Of a DNA stretch of 64,000 bases, positions 21,340 to 31,632 are shown in pieces. The position numbers and the translations under genes are program-made. Within the stretch, counting starts at the first letter, position 1. Every line of letters begins with the position of its first letter. The notes beneath the pieces were generated by a model. That model was not told the DNA's origin, did no database searches, and saw only the letters and a list, made by a program, of their open reading frames with translations. Location: positions 4,712,001 to 4,776,000 of the forward strand of contig JAJGBQ010000002.1 in assembly GCA_022457065.1 (NCBI GenBank), written 5' to 3'. The stretch comes from Curvularia sp. ZM96. Its lineage: Eukaryota; Ascomycota; Dothideomycetes; Pleosporales; Pleosporaceae.

Positions 21340-21762
21340 TCAGTATGGTCTTCTAGTCTTACTATAGAGACGAATCCTGGATTTCCAAAGCTCGCTGAAC
21401 GGCTGTCTATGATTATGGGATGTAGTTAGCACGTGCGACCAGCCCATGTATCTGGGTATAGAATAAGGAAACCTACCAGATTTGCCAAAAAAAAATATTA
21501 TCCTCAATGCTACGTGCACCAATTCTTTTCCCGTCATCACCCTTTGTCCTTGTTGTTCAATCTGGTCACAATCATATAAAAAACGGATTGCTGCGCCATA
21601 GTCGTTCAGTTGGTAGCTAAGTATCAGGCCGAATTGTATGAATGAGTCTGGCCTGATCCTTGTTGGGTTAGTTTGACCACTAGACGATCTCATTGCTTGA
21701 ATTTCAAGATCGGTTCCAGAGTTTATTGGTTCAAGCCTGGTGTGCGGCCATAGGTCTGGCAT
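21340..21762 (-). CDS. Possible small orphan gene
   Basis: An open frame of about 140 aa starting MPDLWPHTRLEP. It contains a plausible intron (donor GTAGGT near 21476, a CTAAC branch, acceptor ATCATAG near 21407) that would change the C-terminus to read S-D-S-R-S-A-S-F-G-N-P-G-F-V and extend it to about 21260. No domain is recognised. Base composition resembles the surrounding intergenic DNA, so it may be a chance frame or a decayed gene. Confidence 0.25.
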   Translation of the reverse strand: MPDLWPHTRLEPINSGTDLEIQAMRSSSGQTNPTRIRPDSFIQFGLILSYQLNDYGAAIRFLYDCDQIEQQGQRVMTGKELVHVALRIIFFFGKSGRFPYSIPRYMGWSHVLTTSHNHRQPFSELWKSRIRLYSKTRRPY

Positions 21763-22382
21763 AACATTGGGCTGGTCTGGTTCAGGACATCATCGGCTGT
21801 TGTCCTTCCAGGATGGTGGACACATCATCGTTCTTCTATGTAATTGGGGAGTACGATCAGTACGTCATGCCTCAACGACATTTGTGATACAGAACCTTAC
21901 TTATTTTTCACTGTTGGCTTTCAAGGTATTAGGTTGAGCATGTGTGCCCTGGAAATATGCTTTGACTTGCGAGGCAGATATGTTGTATGTGAAAATGTTA
22001 CGACCAGGTCTTGCTCAGCCAGTCCCTAAGGTTAGGATTGTCAAGCCAATTCCGAGTATTTGGCAGATAGTAGGCATCTTCTAACAGTTGTAGTCAAGGC
22101 GTCTCAGGAGAGAGACGTCATAGCCGCTAGGAGACGATCCATGGCAACTAATGGTGAACGCATTGGCCATTTCCAGAACGAAGGATTCTCGAGGTCGTAC
22201 ATGGTAAACCTTGGTTCTATGCGATTAAGCCTCGGAGAACAAAGCGGGTCAGTAGCGGAAGGCGGCTCGTTAGGGTCTAGGTACCTACTAGTGCTGCACG
22301 CGCCTTGTTTCGATTTAGACTTCGAAATTTCTATTTAAGACTGTCCACCACAATTCTTCACCCTAACACAACTTTCAGCAAC
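21763..22382. other. Intergenic region
   Basis: About 620 bp with only short frames. It is probably promoter and leader of the gene at 22383 and shows no recognisable element. Confidence 0.4.
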
Positions 22383-22994
22383 ATGACCACCGATATCCGC
22401 AAAGAACATGGTTGGATCGCTCTCAATAAGTCGTTATCTCGTTTACGCTGGCCTATTTTTGAGGACATTTCTAGTATCCAAGTCATGGATGACCCTCAAT
22501 CGCCAAATCCCAATCTATCGCCTTTTTTGGGTCACGCAATTGCAACAGAACCAGCCACCAACGTCCCTCTTACCGAAATTGAATTCACCTGCGACGTCCT
22601 AGACAACCACCCGGAATTTGACTACGATTACACTGCACCAGACGCTTTGGTTGTTAAGAGAGCCGACGGTGGTATCGTCACCATTTTAGACGTTGTTGAG
22701 CAACTAGGGCCTTACTTCTTGAACCTCAAGGAAGACATACTTATGGCCAAAGCACCAATCATGCTGATGACCACTGTTCGCATCGGAACAGACGACGACC
22801 CATGGACTGAAACTCAGATTGGTGGGGACATTGACGTTGTAAGACCCCTTCCTGACAACACGAGAGTCTTCTTCGATGGGAATTGGTTAGTTTCGGACCC
22901 CGAACACCCATCGTTACCAATATCTTTGTGGGTCGAAGGAGAGGATGGAGATACAATAGAGGATCATTGGAGCCGAAGTTTATCGTGGCAATAG
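22383..22994 (+). CDS. Hypothetical fungal protein, 203 aa
   Basis: An acidic, single-exon, soluble-looking protein with no signal peptide or membrane segment. The ATG at 22383 is preceded by 'cagcaac', a fair start context. Residues cluster as repeated acidic/aromatic patches (for example N-H-P-E-F-D-Y-D-Y-T and G-T-D-D-D-P-W-T-E). I recognise no family. Normal coding composition over 600 bp supports a real gene. Confidence 0.55.
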   Translation: MTTDIRKEHGWIALNKSLSRLRWPIFEDISSIQVMDDPQSPNPNLSPFLGHAIATEPATNVPLTEIEFTCDVLDNHPEFDYDYTAPDALVVKRADGGIVTILDVVEQLGPYFLNLKEDILMAKAPIMLMTTVRIGTDDDPWTETQIGGDIDVVRPLPDNTRVFFDGNWLVSDPEHPSLPISLWVEGEDGDTIEDHWSRSLSWQ

Positions 22995-23615
22995 GTGCTT
23001 TGACAATACAACCTGGGACTGCTTCAACCTTCTCTCTCTGAATCATTTGCATCTCTTTCCTTGTGCGTACATGGTTTCTGGATGGCTCGCACACATAGCG
23101 TTTACCTTGTTCGGTGTCACGATGCCGTCTCTCACCGATACGGCGCAGCCATACCCCGATTTCAATTGCGACGCCGTCATGACATGCCATTTCAATATAG
23201 CTATAAAAACTATCGCGCACTATGTATGTACACATGTGGCACGGTAGCGTGCAAAAGAGTGGGCACTGGCAGCCGATCATCCGCCTGGCTAAACGGTTCT
23301 GTAAGTTCCATGGCTAGTGTCCTCACTAGCGCAGTCTTCTAGTGTCTCGAGTGCATAGTTATGCTACTAAGTACTCGGTTATGCTGGCTGCCTTAGCATT
23401 TGCAAAATTGTCGAGATGATCATTTTGAAGATTCTGCCTCGCTTAGTAGGCAGATACGGGCTCGCCCCATCGCTTTAAAAGAGTCAGGGACACTAGCAAT
23501 GTTTATGGGCTCAGGATCCCAGGCCACGGCTGCCTAAAAAGCACAAAAGAAAATCACAAGTACAGAGGGTACTTGAACTTGGGCAGCTGCATCTCTTCCC
23601 AAGAAGCTGTACACT
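22995..23615. other. Intergenic region upstream of the chitin-binding gene
   Basis: About 620 bp. No RNA gene or repeat was recognised. The last 70 bp before 23616 form the presumed leader. Confidence 0.4.
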
Positions 23616-24959
23616 ATGCGTTTCATCTCGTCACTGTCAGGCTACACGGCCATCTTCTGGCTCTTCACCACCGCCAATGCAGCCAACGGTGATGTCGTCT
23701 GCGAAGCCACTGTTACAACACCATCAACAGTCGAAAACTACATGTGCCTCTCCATTGTGGACTATGTTGGAATCCCCATGGGGAAGCTTCTCGATCTGAA
23801 TCCGTCTCTCGACCGATGGGTTCTGTGGCCCAAAGCACGACAACGCAACATGTATTAGTACTGAGAAGCCGTGCTGTAACGCTGGGACATGGAAATGTGG
23901 CGATTCACCGTACGTCGTTATGAGTTACAATGGAACGACTGAGCTGATGGATTAGCAGTGAAGATTGCGCCCCCGATACCTGTTACGAGGGTCTCTGTAC
24001 ACTTGAAACCTCCTTTTACTCTGTTGATGGAAAGTGCGGTCCCAGCACGGACAACAAGGAATGCACAGGAAAGTGGGGAAATTGTTGCAGCCACGACGGC
24101 CTGTGTGGCACAGGGCCGGATTTCTGCTCTCTAAAAAATTGTCACTATGGAGCATGTGAGCCGCCGCCAAGGAAGGAGGAAGTTATTTTATGGACATTCG
24201 GGACGACGCCAGATGGGAGCTGTGGTGGGCCCAACGGCTATACCTGCGGTGTCATCTACGGAAACTGTTGTAGCAAGGACAACAAATGCGGCGGGTCCAT
24301 AGTAGAGTGTGGTACTGGTTGGTATGTTGTTCTTTATCTTGTACCCCCAACATGACTTGACTGATGACGTCTAGCCAACCTGAGTACGGAGAATGCGGAC
24401 TCCCTAGCGATGGTCCTCTATCTCAGACAAATCTCACTGGGCTTGTTTGGGATCCGGAGACTTACTGTATGTACACCCCCTTATTGACATACGGCCGCTG
24501 TTGTTTAACACGTTTGCTAGCTTATTTTGCTCCCCCGGTCAGTAAAGACGGTTCGTGTGGAGGATCCAAAGGGCCGACATGCCTGGGGAGCGGTTTTGGA
24601 GATTGCTGCTCGCAGTATGGTCAGTGTGGAGACACAGCCTCCCACTGTGGTAAAGGATGGTGAGCTGCTATCTGCCACTTGATGGGTTTGAGGCGCTAAC
24701 CGTGCAACAGTCAATTCGAGTATTCGAGCGGGTGTCTGATACCCGATATTCCCTCGAAGGACGGAACCTGCGGGCGGACCAAGGGAGGTCTCAAATGTGC
24801 AGGTGGCCCATTCGACGGCACATGCTGCTCGGTTGATGGATGGTGCGGAGATACAAATGCTCATTGTTACACTGGGTGGTATGTTTACATCTCAAACTAA
24901 CAGGAACTTACTAACAGTCTTATAGTCAGAAGGAGTTTGGGATGTGTAAGGAATTGTAG
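23616..24959 (+). pseudogene. Secreted LysM + five CBM18 chitin-binding protein, frameshifted
   Basis: Architecture of fungal chitin-binding effectors or cell-wall lectins: signal peptide (MRFISSLSGYTAIFWLFTTANA), one LysM-like module ending L-L-D-L-N-P-S-L-D, then five cysteine-rich chitin-recognition (CBM18) modules, each with a D-G-x-C-G start and a C-C-S/C-C-N core. Exons are 23616-23909, 23959-24321, 24375-24466, 24521-24659, 24711-24878 and 24926-24959, all with canonical borders and phase-compatible. The LysM frame does not connect to the first CBM18. Near 23813 the frame must shift (C-GAT-GGG-TTC-TGT reads D-G-F-C-G), and the linker normally present is missing, suggesting a small deletion. 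As written, translation stops at 23858 after 80 aa, leaving a truncated LysM protein. The intact downstream exons suggest a recent lesion or a sequence error. Confidence 0.8.
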
Positions 24960-25470
24960 CCTTGTAAGGCTTGAGGCAAGCATGTTTATCATCCATGCTG
25001 GATTACTTAGAATTTTCAGTGTTTTATCTATCTACAAAGAGTTATGTCTTGTCTCTTATACAACACTAGGTAGATAAAGGTAAGACAATAATAATATAAA
25101 AGTAAATAATATTATCTTTCATATAACCTAACTCTAGTTTCATCCACCGTTGTACCAAATCGTGTTGTGAGAGGTTTGGCAGATAGAAGCAAGAATATTA
25201 GAATAACATCCAGACGGATCCTTGGTTTTCGTCCTAAGGATCAAATAGGAAATTTATAATCTGCATGTTCTCAGCGCTGCTGGCGCAAGGGATACCCGAT
25301 GGGGCCCGAGAGCTGTCGTTTGGATTCCATATCTAAGTCACGGGACACTACTAGTAAAGCCTACTTTGTTATAATACGAGAGAACAAATCTTCTTTTTCA
25401 TAGCTTCATGCTTGTATGCTATGCTTTTATTACGCTGCAGTAGTTCATATTCTCATCACCAAGTTATTTT
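24960..25470. other. AT-rich intergenic region
   Basis: Convergent 3' flanks of the chitin-binding gene and the CHORD gene. It is AT-rich from 24990 to 25140 with no coding signal. Confidence 0.45.
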
Positions 25471-26538
25471 CTATGCCATTCCAGCCCGACCCACCTGTAT
25501 CCTCTCACCCGTAGGCTTCTCGTCGCTTCTCAAGACGGGCCAGCTGGCGCCATCGGCCTTGACAAGCGTCAATTCAAGCTTAGTTCCCAGGATTCTGAAC
25601 TTGCTTTCTTCAGGCTTGATGGTGGAGAACAAGGGCAGCTCGGTCTGGTACCGCTTGCTGTCGCTGGTAGGCAGATCTAGCTTGACGCTCTTTGACTGGA
25701 AGTCAATGCTTGCTGTGGCCTTGTCGATCTTCTTGAGGTATAGAGAGGCGACGATTGAGGTCGCTGTTTGGTAGAAGTCGTGGCTAGTGGAATCATTAGT
25801 CGGCTAAGCATTGAAACATTCCACTGGCATACTTACCGAACCGTATCCAGCTTCTCCTCACCCTCCTTCTTCTTGCCACTGCCAACGAACAGGTGCCTGT
25901 CTTTTGTCTTGCAGCCTTCAATGTTCATGAACTGGTCAAACTCCAGAACCCTCCTCTTGCAGCAACTCCAGCCCTTGCTGCCTTCATGGAAAATGGGCGC
26001 GCCGGGGTGATGGACACAACTCTCTCCCGTTCGGTCTCCGCCCTTATACACTGCACCACATCCCTTCCTCCTGCATGTCATGCCCTCCTTCAACGCTATG
26101 CTCGGGTCATCGTCTTCGGACTCTGGCGGTGGGGCGGGAGACGCCGTGGGCTCGGGCGGGGCTTGTGCAGTAGGCAGCCGAGGTGCAGGCGGAGGAAGCG
26201 ATTCTTGGAGCGATCCCATATTGACCTGTGTGCCATTGGGTACGTCGGGCGTCTCGACGGGCTCAGGCGCAGGTGTATCGTCTACATCAGAATGCTTGCC
26301 CTTGGTGCAGGGCTCGATTGCGAGGAATTCGTCAAACGTCAGAACGCGGGGTTTGCAGCATTTCCAGCCTATGTTATAACATGTCAGTTCATGACGTCCA
26401 ATTTGCAAAGTAATCGTCGTGTGCTGGCCTACCTTTCTGCCCCTCGTGGAAGACTGGTGGGCCCGGATGGTAGACGCACTCTTCATTGTCGTCCTCGTAC
26501 GTCTTGCCGCACCCCTTGTGAACGCACTTTTTTGCCAT
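25471..26538 (-). CDS. CHORD and CS domain cochaperone (CHP1/RAR1/Morgana family)
   Basis: A zinc-binding Hsp90 cochaperone. Exons 26433-26538, 25837-26368 and 25471-25783 give 316 aa. CHORD-I begins at the start codon (C-V-H-K-G-C-G-K, then C-V-Y-H-P-G-P-P-V-F-H-E-G) and continues across intron 1 with G-W-K-C-C-K-P-R-V-L-T-F-D-E-F. A Pro-rich linker follows. CHORD-II has C-R-R-K-G-C-G, C-V-H-H-P-G-A-P-I-F-H-E-G and G-W-S-C-C-K-R-R-V-L-E-F-D-Q-F. Exon 3 encodes the p23-like CS domain (H-D-F-Y-Q-T-A-T onward). Both Cys/His sets are complete. It shares a 300-bp divergent promoter with the glutaredoxin-like gene. Confidence 0.92.
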
Positions 26539-26838
26539 GTTGGAGGTTTTTCAAGATTGCACCAAAGCGAACGAGTCGGGGTCGAATGCGCGCTCTTTAC
26601 GTTGGTTGCTCGGAACCCCAGATGTTGTCAACTCGCGCGCGTCGGAATATTCTGGAACGTTGCGGCGGTCATGTCATAGGCTGGGGTCCAAGCGCGGAGC
26701 TTGCATCTGGTGGATGAGGCTTCCCTGTCCATTCTTGTCTTCACCCGAGGCGCGACTACGCTTTGAATCTCTCAATCGCGAGTTCTGACACCTGTGCTGG
26801 ATGCTTTTCGGCCGCTCGGTCGCCTGCAGCCGCTCACC
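26539..26838. promoter_or_regulatory. Bidirectional promoter, CHORD cochaperone / glutaredoxin-like gene
   Basis: 300 bp separate two divergent start codons. GC-rich with CGCG-containing tracts and no obvious TATA box. The compact head-to-head arrangement suggests shared control; no specific factor site was assigned. Confidence 0.5.
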
Positions 26839-27219
26839 ATGTTGCGCGCTACCTCTCGCTTACTCGCCTGCCGCATCACCTTCTTCACGCGAACGCCATG
26901 CGGCCTCTGTGACAACGCAAAGGCAGTTGTTCAAAATGTAAAAGCAAAGCGGTCGCTCGAGTACCACGAGATCAATGTCATGGAGCCCGGCCAGGAAAAG
27001 TGGAAGAACTTGTACGAGTTTGATACTCCCGTCGTAAGCCAACCCAGAACTACCTGTTGTTCATATATATACGCAAATGTGCAGAGTACCTGAATGTTCA
27101 ACCAGATCCACATCGACAAGGCCGAAGCTCGGGAAACGACAACTTCATCACTCAAGCTAATGCACCGCTTCAAGGAAGACGAGGTCGTCAAGCTGATGGA
27201 CCAAGCTGAGCGAGCTTGA
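26839..27219 (+). CDS. Glutaredoxin-like (DUF836-type) small thiol protein
   Basis: Exons 26839-27033 and 27106-27219 encode 102 aa. The thioredoxin-fold start I-T-F-F-T-R-T-P-C-G-L-C places a CxxC pair at residues 21 and 24. The cis-Pro strand D-T-P-V runs across the intron into I-H-I-D-K. A helix ends K-L-M-D-Q-A-E-R-A. The basic N-terminus MLRATSRLLACR could target mitochondria. It resembles the glutaredoxin-like family that includes yeast YDR286C. Likely role is thiol-disulfide exchange; partners are unknown. Confidence 0.85.
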
Positions 27220-28911
27220 GACTGTACGGTCCCAACAGTTCGATCATATGCTGTAATGCATACGTACATTCTGCACTTTAGTCGGTGTTGACATACATGA
27301 CTGTCCAGTTGTGTATAGCAGATGACGCCGTGTATCATTGCCAAGCACTCTGATCGCTTTGATGTAGCAGAAACTGGATTTTGGATCCTGATGAGTGATC
27401 TGTTGAGTGCGGGCTAGTCATTCTAGACCAAATCACCACAATCAGCTTTATTGTAGGGAGTCACAGTAACAAACGTGGTGAGGGGCCTGTTCGAGAATGT
27501 GGCTGCTGGGGTAGCTCCGTAATATCTCATCCTCTGGGTTAGACCTGGCCTTGGCGCATTCAGCTGACCGTTTGTCCACGAAAACAAGGAAAGACATTTG
27601 TGGGGTTTGCATCCGGTCTCGAACTTGATTCATCAATCGAGTGCACTTCAGCTTGCCGCATTACTACCACCTGCTTGGATAAATTCAAGAAAATTGCGCG
27701 CAAGTCATCAATAGACAACGATCATGTCATTGGGGAACTATAGTGTGCCTGCATACACTGAGCCAGTGTATTTCAATTGAGTGTACTTAAACGATGACCC
27801 TCACACGTCTTTTGTCCCCTCGCCAGCAAATACACGTGGACGAAAAAAGGAATACACAAGCATTGTCCATATGTAACCACAATCTGCTTCACACATCAGC
27901 TGAATAGTCCACATTCGTAGTTACACGACAGTGAAGTCATAACCTGGCGTGCTTTTGTAGATTCTTCCGGAGCCGAGTAACGTCAGGCAATGCTCTACCA
28001 AATGCTATCCTCATGCCTAGCTCAACTGAATGGCCTTTTGATCACACCATTTCTTTTACATTGGTCCCATCATCACTTTGGAGAAGGCCGAGTAAGATTG
28101 AAGAACAAAAGAAAACACACTTCAACTCAATCTAGCTGCACGACGACGTATACAAGTAACGGTAGAAAAAAACCTAAAAGGCTCGGGCCGATCCCTGCAT
28201 TACTATCCTGCGCCTTCCCCCACTTCCATGCCAATTGTTCGCAGCTCAAGAGATCGAGTTAAATACTCACTCCGAGTGGTAAACAGACCATTTGAAAATC
28301 ATGTGTGAAACTTTATCAAACGAAACCATCCTCAAGCCACAATGGAATCAGGATGGTTCATTAGCATAGTTCACTCACTCCGAAATTTTCAAAAACAACT
28401 CATATCACGTCAAAAGCCAGACGCATATTACATGTTTATGCATGAAATCTGCATACATGCTTCGTATGACAGCATAGGACGTCCAGTTTCAATTGGCTAT
28501 GAGAAGCAGGATGCTAAGACTTGACAATACAAACACAGTCAGCAGCAAGGAAGGGGCTTCTAAACTCAAGTTTTTTAAGTGGCACTAGTGTGTAATAAGA
28601 AATTTGCGTAGTAGTGGGAGCTGAATTGTTCCGGAATACCTCATTAGTTCCCTCTGTCAAGCCTGCATGTGCTCAAACCTTACAGGCAATAGGTGGTCGA
28701 TCAATACATCACCTTTACGTTTCCTTTGTATAAACTGTGTCACAGTTTTTATGCAGGCGACAGATACCTTCATGTCCAAGTTGTCTATATAAATCATTGG
28801 AGTTCTACTCAGGATGATTGAGCATCACGCTCAAGCATCCTCCTCATTCATCAACAGTCCGCTGCTTCCACTTCTCTACCTACCCAGCCCTCTTTGAAGA
28901 AATTCCTCAAA
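27220..28911. other. Long intergenic region, no gene recognised
   Basis: About 1.7 kb. The largest frame is 90 aa (27990-28262) with no domain. Composition is AT-leaning and uniform. No tRNA cloverleaf or repeat was found by eye. Confidence 0.45.
28786..28793 (+). promoter_or_regulatory. Candidate TATA box of the beta-trefoil gene
   Basis: TATATAAA lies 119 bp upstream of the ATG at 28912 and is followed by a pyrimidine-rich leader (tctacctacccagccctctttg). The arrangement suggests a strong or regulated promoter. Confidence 0.45.
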
Positions 28912-29545
28912 ATGTCCGACTTCACTGGCCCAGGAGTCTACACCATTGTCCCGTTCCATGCCCAGGATAGTGAGCTCGATGTCTGGGGTGGTGCCACAGC
29001 CCCAGGAACTCCAGTCAAGCTTTAGTGAGCAACCCTGCAGCATCTTCGGCTCTTTCCTCACACCATAATTAACGCGTTACCCAGCAAAAAAACTCCAGGC
29101 GCTGCAAACCATCAATTCATGATTGTCAATGCTGGAGGCGCAAATGGCCATCCTGAGAAGGGAGACCGCGAGTACCTCATCATTGCTGTAAACTCTGGTC
29201 TTTATCTCACTGCCGGCGGTATGATGAGTCTGACATACCTGCTGTAGCAAAGACGGTACTAACGTTGGTCTGGTAGACGCAAACAAGGGTGTGACCGTGG
29301 AGCTTCGCAATCCAAAGGACAGTGCTATCCACTGGAAGCTTGCACACGCTGGAAACGGAGGCTACTAGTGAGTGACGTATTATCATTCAGGTTGAAACAG
29401 ACACTGATTGTGATATAGCATCAACCACGCAAGTGGATCAAAGCAGCTCAATGTCCGTGGTGCAGGCAAAGATGATGGAACCGAAGTCATTACTTATGCG
29501 CCGGCGAATGCTGCCAACTCTCAGTTTCTGCTCAAGTTGCCATAG
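28912..29545 (+). CDS. Ricin-type beta-trefoil lectin-like protein
   Basis: A 154-aa cytosolic protein from four exons (28912-29024, 29085-29218, 29277-29367, 29419-29545), each intron 51-60 bp. Three structurally similar repeats are visible: G-V-Y-T-I-V ... L-D-V-W-G-G; Y-L-I-I-A-V-N-S-G-L-Y-L-T-A-G-G; and Y-I-N-H-A-S-G-S-K-Q-L-N-V-R-G. The first two introns split the repeats. There is no signal peptide and no enzymatic domain, so it is a stand-alone trefoil like those in fungal fruiting-body lectins and related fungal proteins. Carbohydrate binding is inferred from fold, not shown. It is not a ricin A-chain-type toxin; no ribosome-inactivating domain is present. Confidence 0.78.
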
Positions 29546-30084
29546 AGGTGATGCCATTGCTAGCACAGTAGCGTTTTGACTAGTATCTCGATCGTCACGA
29601 CTAGATGTATGTAGACGATTCAATTGTCATTAGGTACACAATGTACTCCTGCATGTAAGGTTCTCCTTTCTTTTTGAGATGCAGTGCAACGTTACAGCCG
29701 AGATCTCTCTTGCCCAATTAACTATTACGTCTGTTACTTTTTAGATTGCGTCTCTTATATACGCCCCTCTTTCTATTGAATTTGTAGTAGTAACATGAGC
29801 TCGGAATACATCAAGGCAAGTAGTCAGACAAGTAGAGTGAGCTTAGCGTGTATTTTGATGGATAGACATGGCACGCTAAATTAATACCCAGGACTTAAAC
29901 CTACTCTTACGTTTCAAAGTTAACCATCACATAAACCTTACTTCCATGCCGATCTTCATCGAGAGAGCTTCTCGGGTTAATCGGTCACATCTACTCCGTG
30001 GCTTATGTATTGCATAGCTCCAGCGCGGGGGTATTTGTGGGGTAGCGCCATCTACGGTACAACCCCTCCCGAACATACAAAACC
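29546..30084. other. Intergenic region
   Basis: About 540 bp with no recognisable gene. The last 80 bp form the leader of the aldolase gene. Confidence 0.45.
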
Positions 30085-31326
30085 ATGACGGTGTTACGCT
30101 CCCTTCATCGAACCACTGTACCACGAGTGCTTGCAAAACAGACCCTGTTCAGCCTCAGTATACCTTCAAACCTCGTTTTATGCAATAAGAAGTTCACGTC
30201 TTCGATAAGCACCATGAACACCCTACAAGAAGCAAGCCGGATATATAAGGCGTTCCAGAAAGGCGGGCCAACATTCGGAGGATGGCAGGTCAGACACTAC
30301 CAATTCACTATATATGTAGCCTTTTGGCATTGAGAGTGTCGTTAACAGCCAACTACAGATGCTCCCCGGTACAAACCTCGCCCGAGCCATCGCCCGTTCA
30401 GGCGTGGATTGGATCTGCGTCGACACCGAGCATGGCAACATCAACGACAGCCAAATGCACGAAGCCGTTACGGCCATAGCGCTCGCTGGTGTGAGCCCCA
30501 TCGTGCGAATCGCCGCCAATGAGCCATGGATGGTAAAGCGTAAGTTGATTTCTTTTCCAAATGCCTAACAGAGGCAAGATGACAGCCAAAAACCCCGCGT
30601 CTCCATCTTCTCTAAGGATCACGGAAACCCCTAACAAACCCACTTAGGAGCTCTCGACGCCGGCGCCCACGGCATCGTAGTCCCTCTCATCTACAGCGTC
30701 GCTGACGCTGAGAAACTGGTGTCGTCCGCAAAGTTCCCACCCCAGGGGACCCGCGGCTTTGGCTCTCCTCTATCAACCCAATGCTTCAACAATGAACCCG
30801 CATCCTATTACCTGCAGCATGCAAACTCGTCAGTCAGCCCTCACGTCCCCCTAGAACCTCGTCTCAACTGAAAAATCGCAATATGCGAGCATTTCAACTT
30901 TCTGAGTCACGTTACTAACACGAAAACAACAGCACCATCCTAACCATTGTGCAAATAGAAACCGCCCCGGCACTCCAGCACGTCCGTGAAATTGCCGCTC
31001 TCCCAGGTGTAGACTGTCTTCTCATCGGGCCCTTCGATCTAGGCAACAACATCGGACACCCGATTCTAACTCCGCAGATGGCTCCGGAGCTGGAAGCCGC
31101 GATTGACCAGATCAAAGAAGCGGCTCATGCGGAAGGCAAGAAGGTAGCCATGTACTGTAACTCGGGCGAGGATGCGAGACGCTATGCGGAAAAGGGATTT
31201 GATATGATGAGTATTTTGACGGATCAGATTGGCATTACGGGAGCATTTCAGCAGAGTTTGGGGGTGGCGAGTGGGAAGTTGCAGGGGAGTGGGAGCAAGG
31301 GTGTGAAAGGGTATGATGGGCGGTGA
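30085..31326 (+). CDS. HpcH/HpaI family aldolase/citrate lyase-like, probably mitochondrial
   Basis: A class II pyruvate aldolase-family protein that would cleave 2-keto-3-deoxy or related 4-hydroxy-2-oxo acids. Exons 30085-30288, 30359-30539, 30648-30828 and 30933-31326 give 319 aa. The first ~45 residues are rich in Arg, Ser and Leu without acids and look like a mitochondrial presequence; the ATG at 30214 (M-N-T-L-Q-E-A) would give a cytosolic form. Conserved text includes D-W-I-C-V-D-T-E-H-G, P-I-V-R-I-A-A-N-E, A-L-D-A-G-A-H-G-I-V-V-P, the metal-ligand Glu in V-Q-I-E-T and the Asp in G-P-F-D-L. The core motifs are complete. Its pathway is not indicated by the neighbours. Confidence 0.88.
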
Positions 31327-31632
31327 GCGAGATCTTAGAGACAATGGTGTTCTAGAAATAGATTCTGGGCTTCTATAGATAGCTGGTTCAATGTAGAGTC
31401 ACCGTCCCAAGCTACATTCTTGGAGTCGACGCCTTGTGGAAAGCAGGAAAGGAAATGGTCTTTGTATGCCCGAGAAACAGGACAGCAGTATCATGTTTGA
31501 GGTTGTTCGTTTTTACAGAAAAATCAGAGGTGATTATAGGAGGCCATCTATCCGACTCTAGGGAGAAAGTGAAATAACAGGCACGCTAGCTAGGTTCCAG
31601 CTGGTCCAGCTGGTCCAGCAGAACTACTGCAC
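31327..31632. other. Convergent 3' region with a short 9-bp tandem repeat
   Basis: Lies between the convergent aldolase and taspase-like genes. AGCTGGTCC repeats about three times from 31598 to 31619. No gene is seen. Confidence 0.5.

Noticed and set aside
27460..27640. Possible tRNA T-loop-like sequences (gttcgagaat; ggtctcgaact read in reverse)
   Set aside because: Flanking bases do not form a T stem, and no acceptor or anticodon arm could be fitted; not a tRNA.
31580..31625. 9-bp tandem repeat AGCTGGTCC as a functional element
   Set aside because: It has only about three copies in a 3' flank with no supporting context; noted but not treated as a regulatory site.
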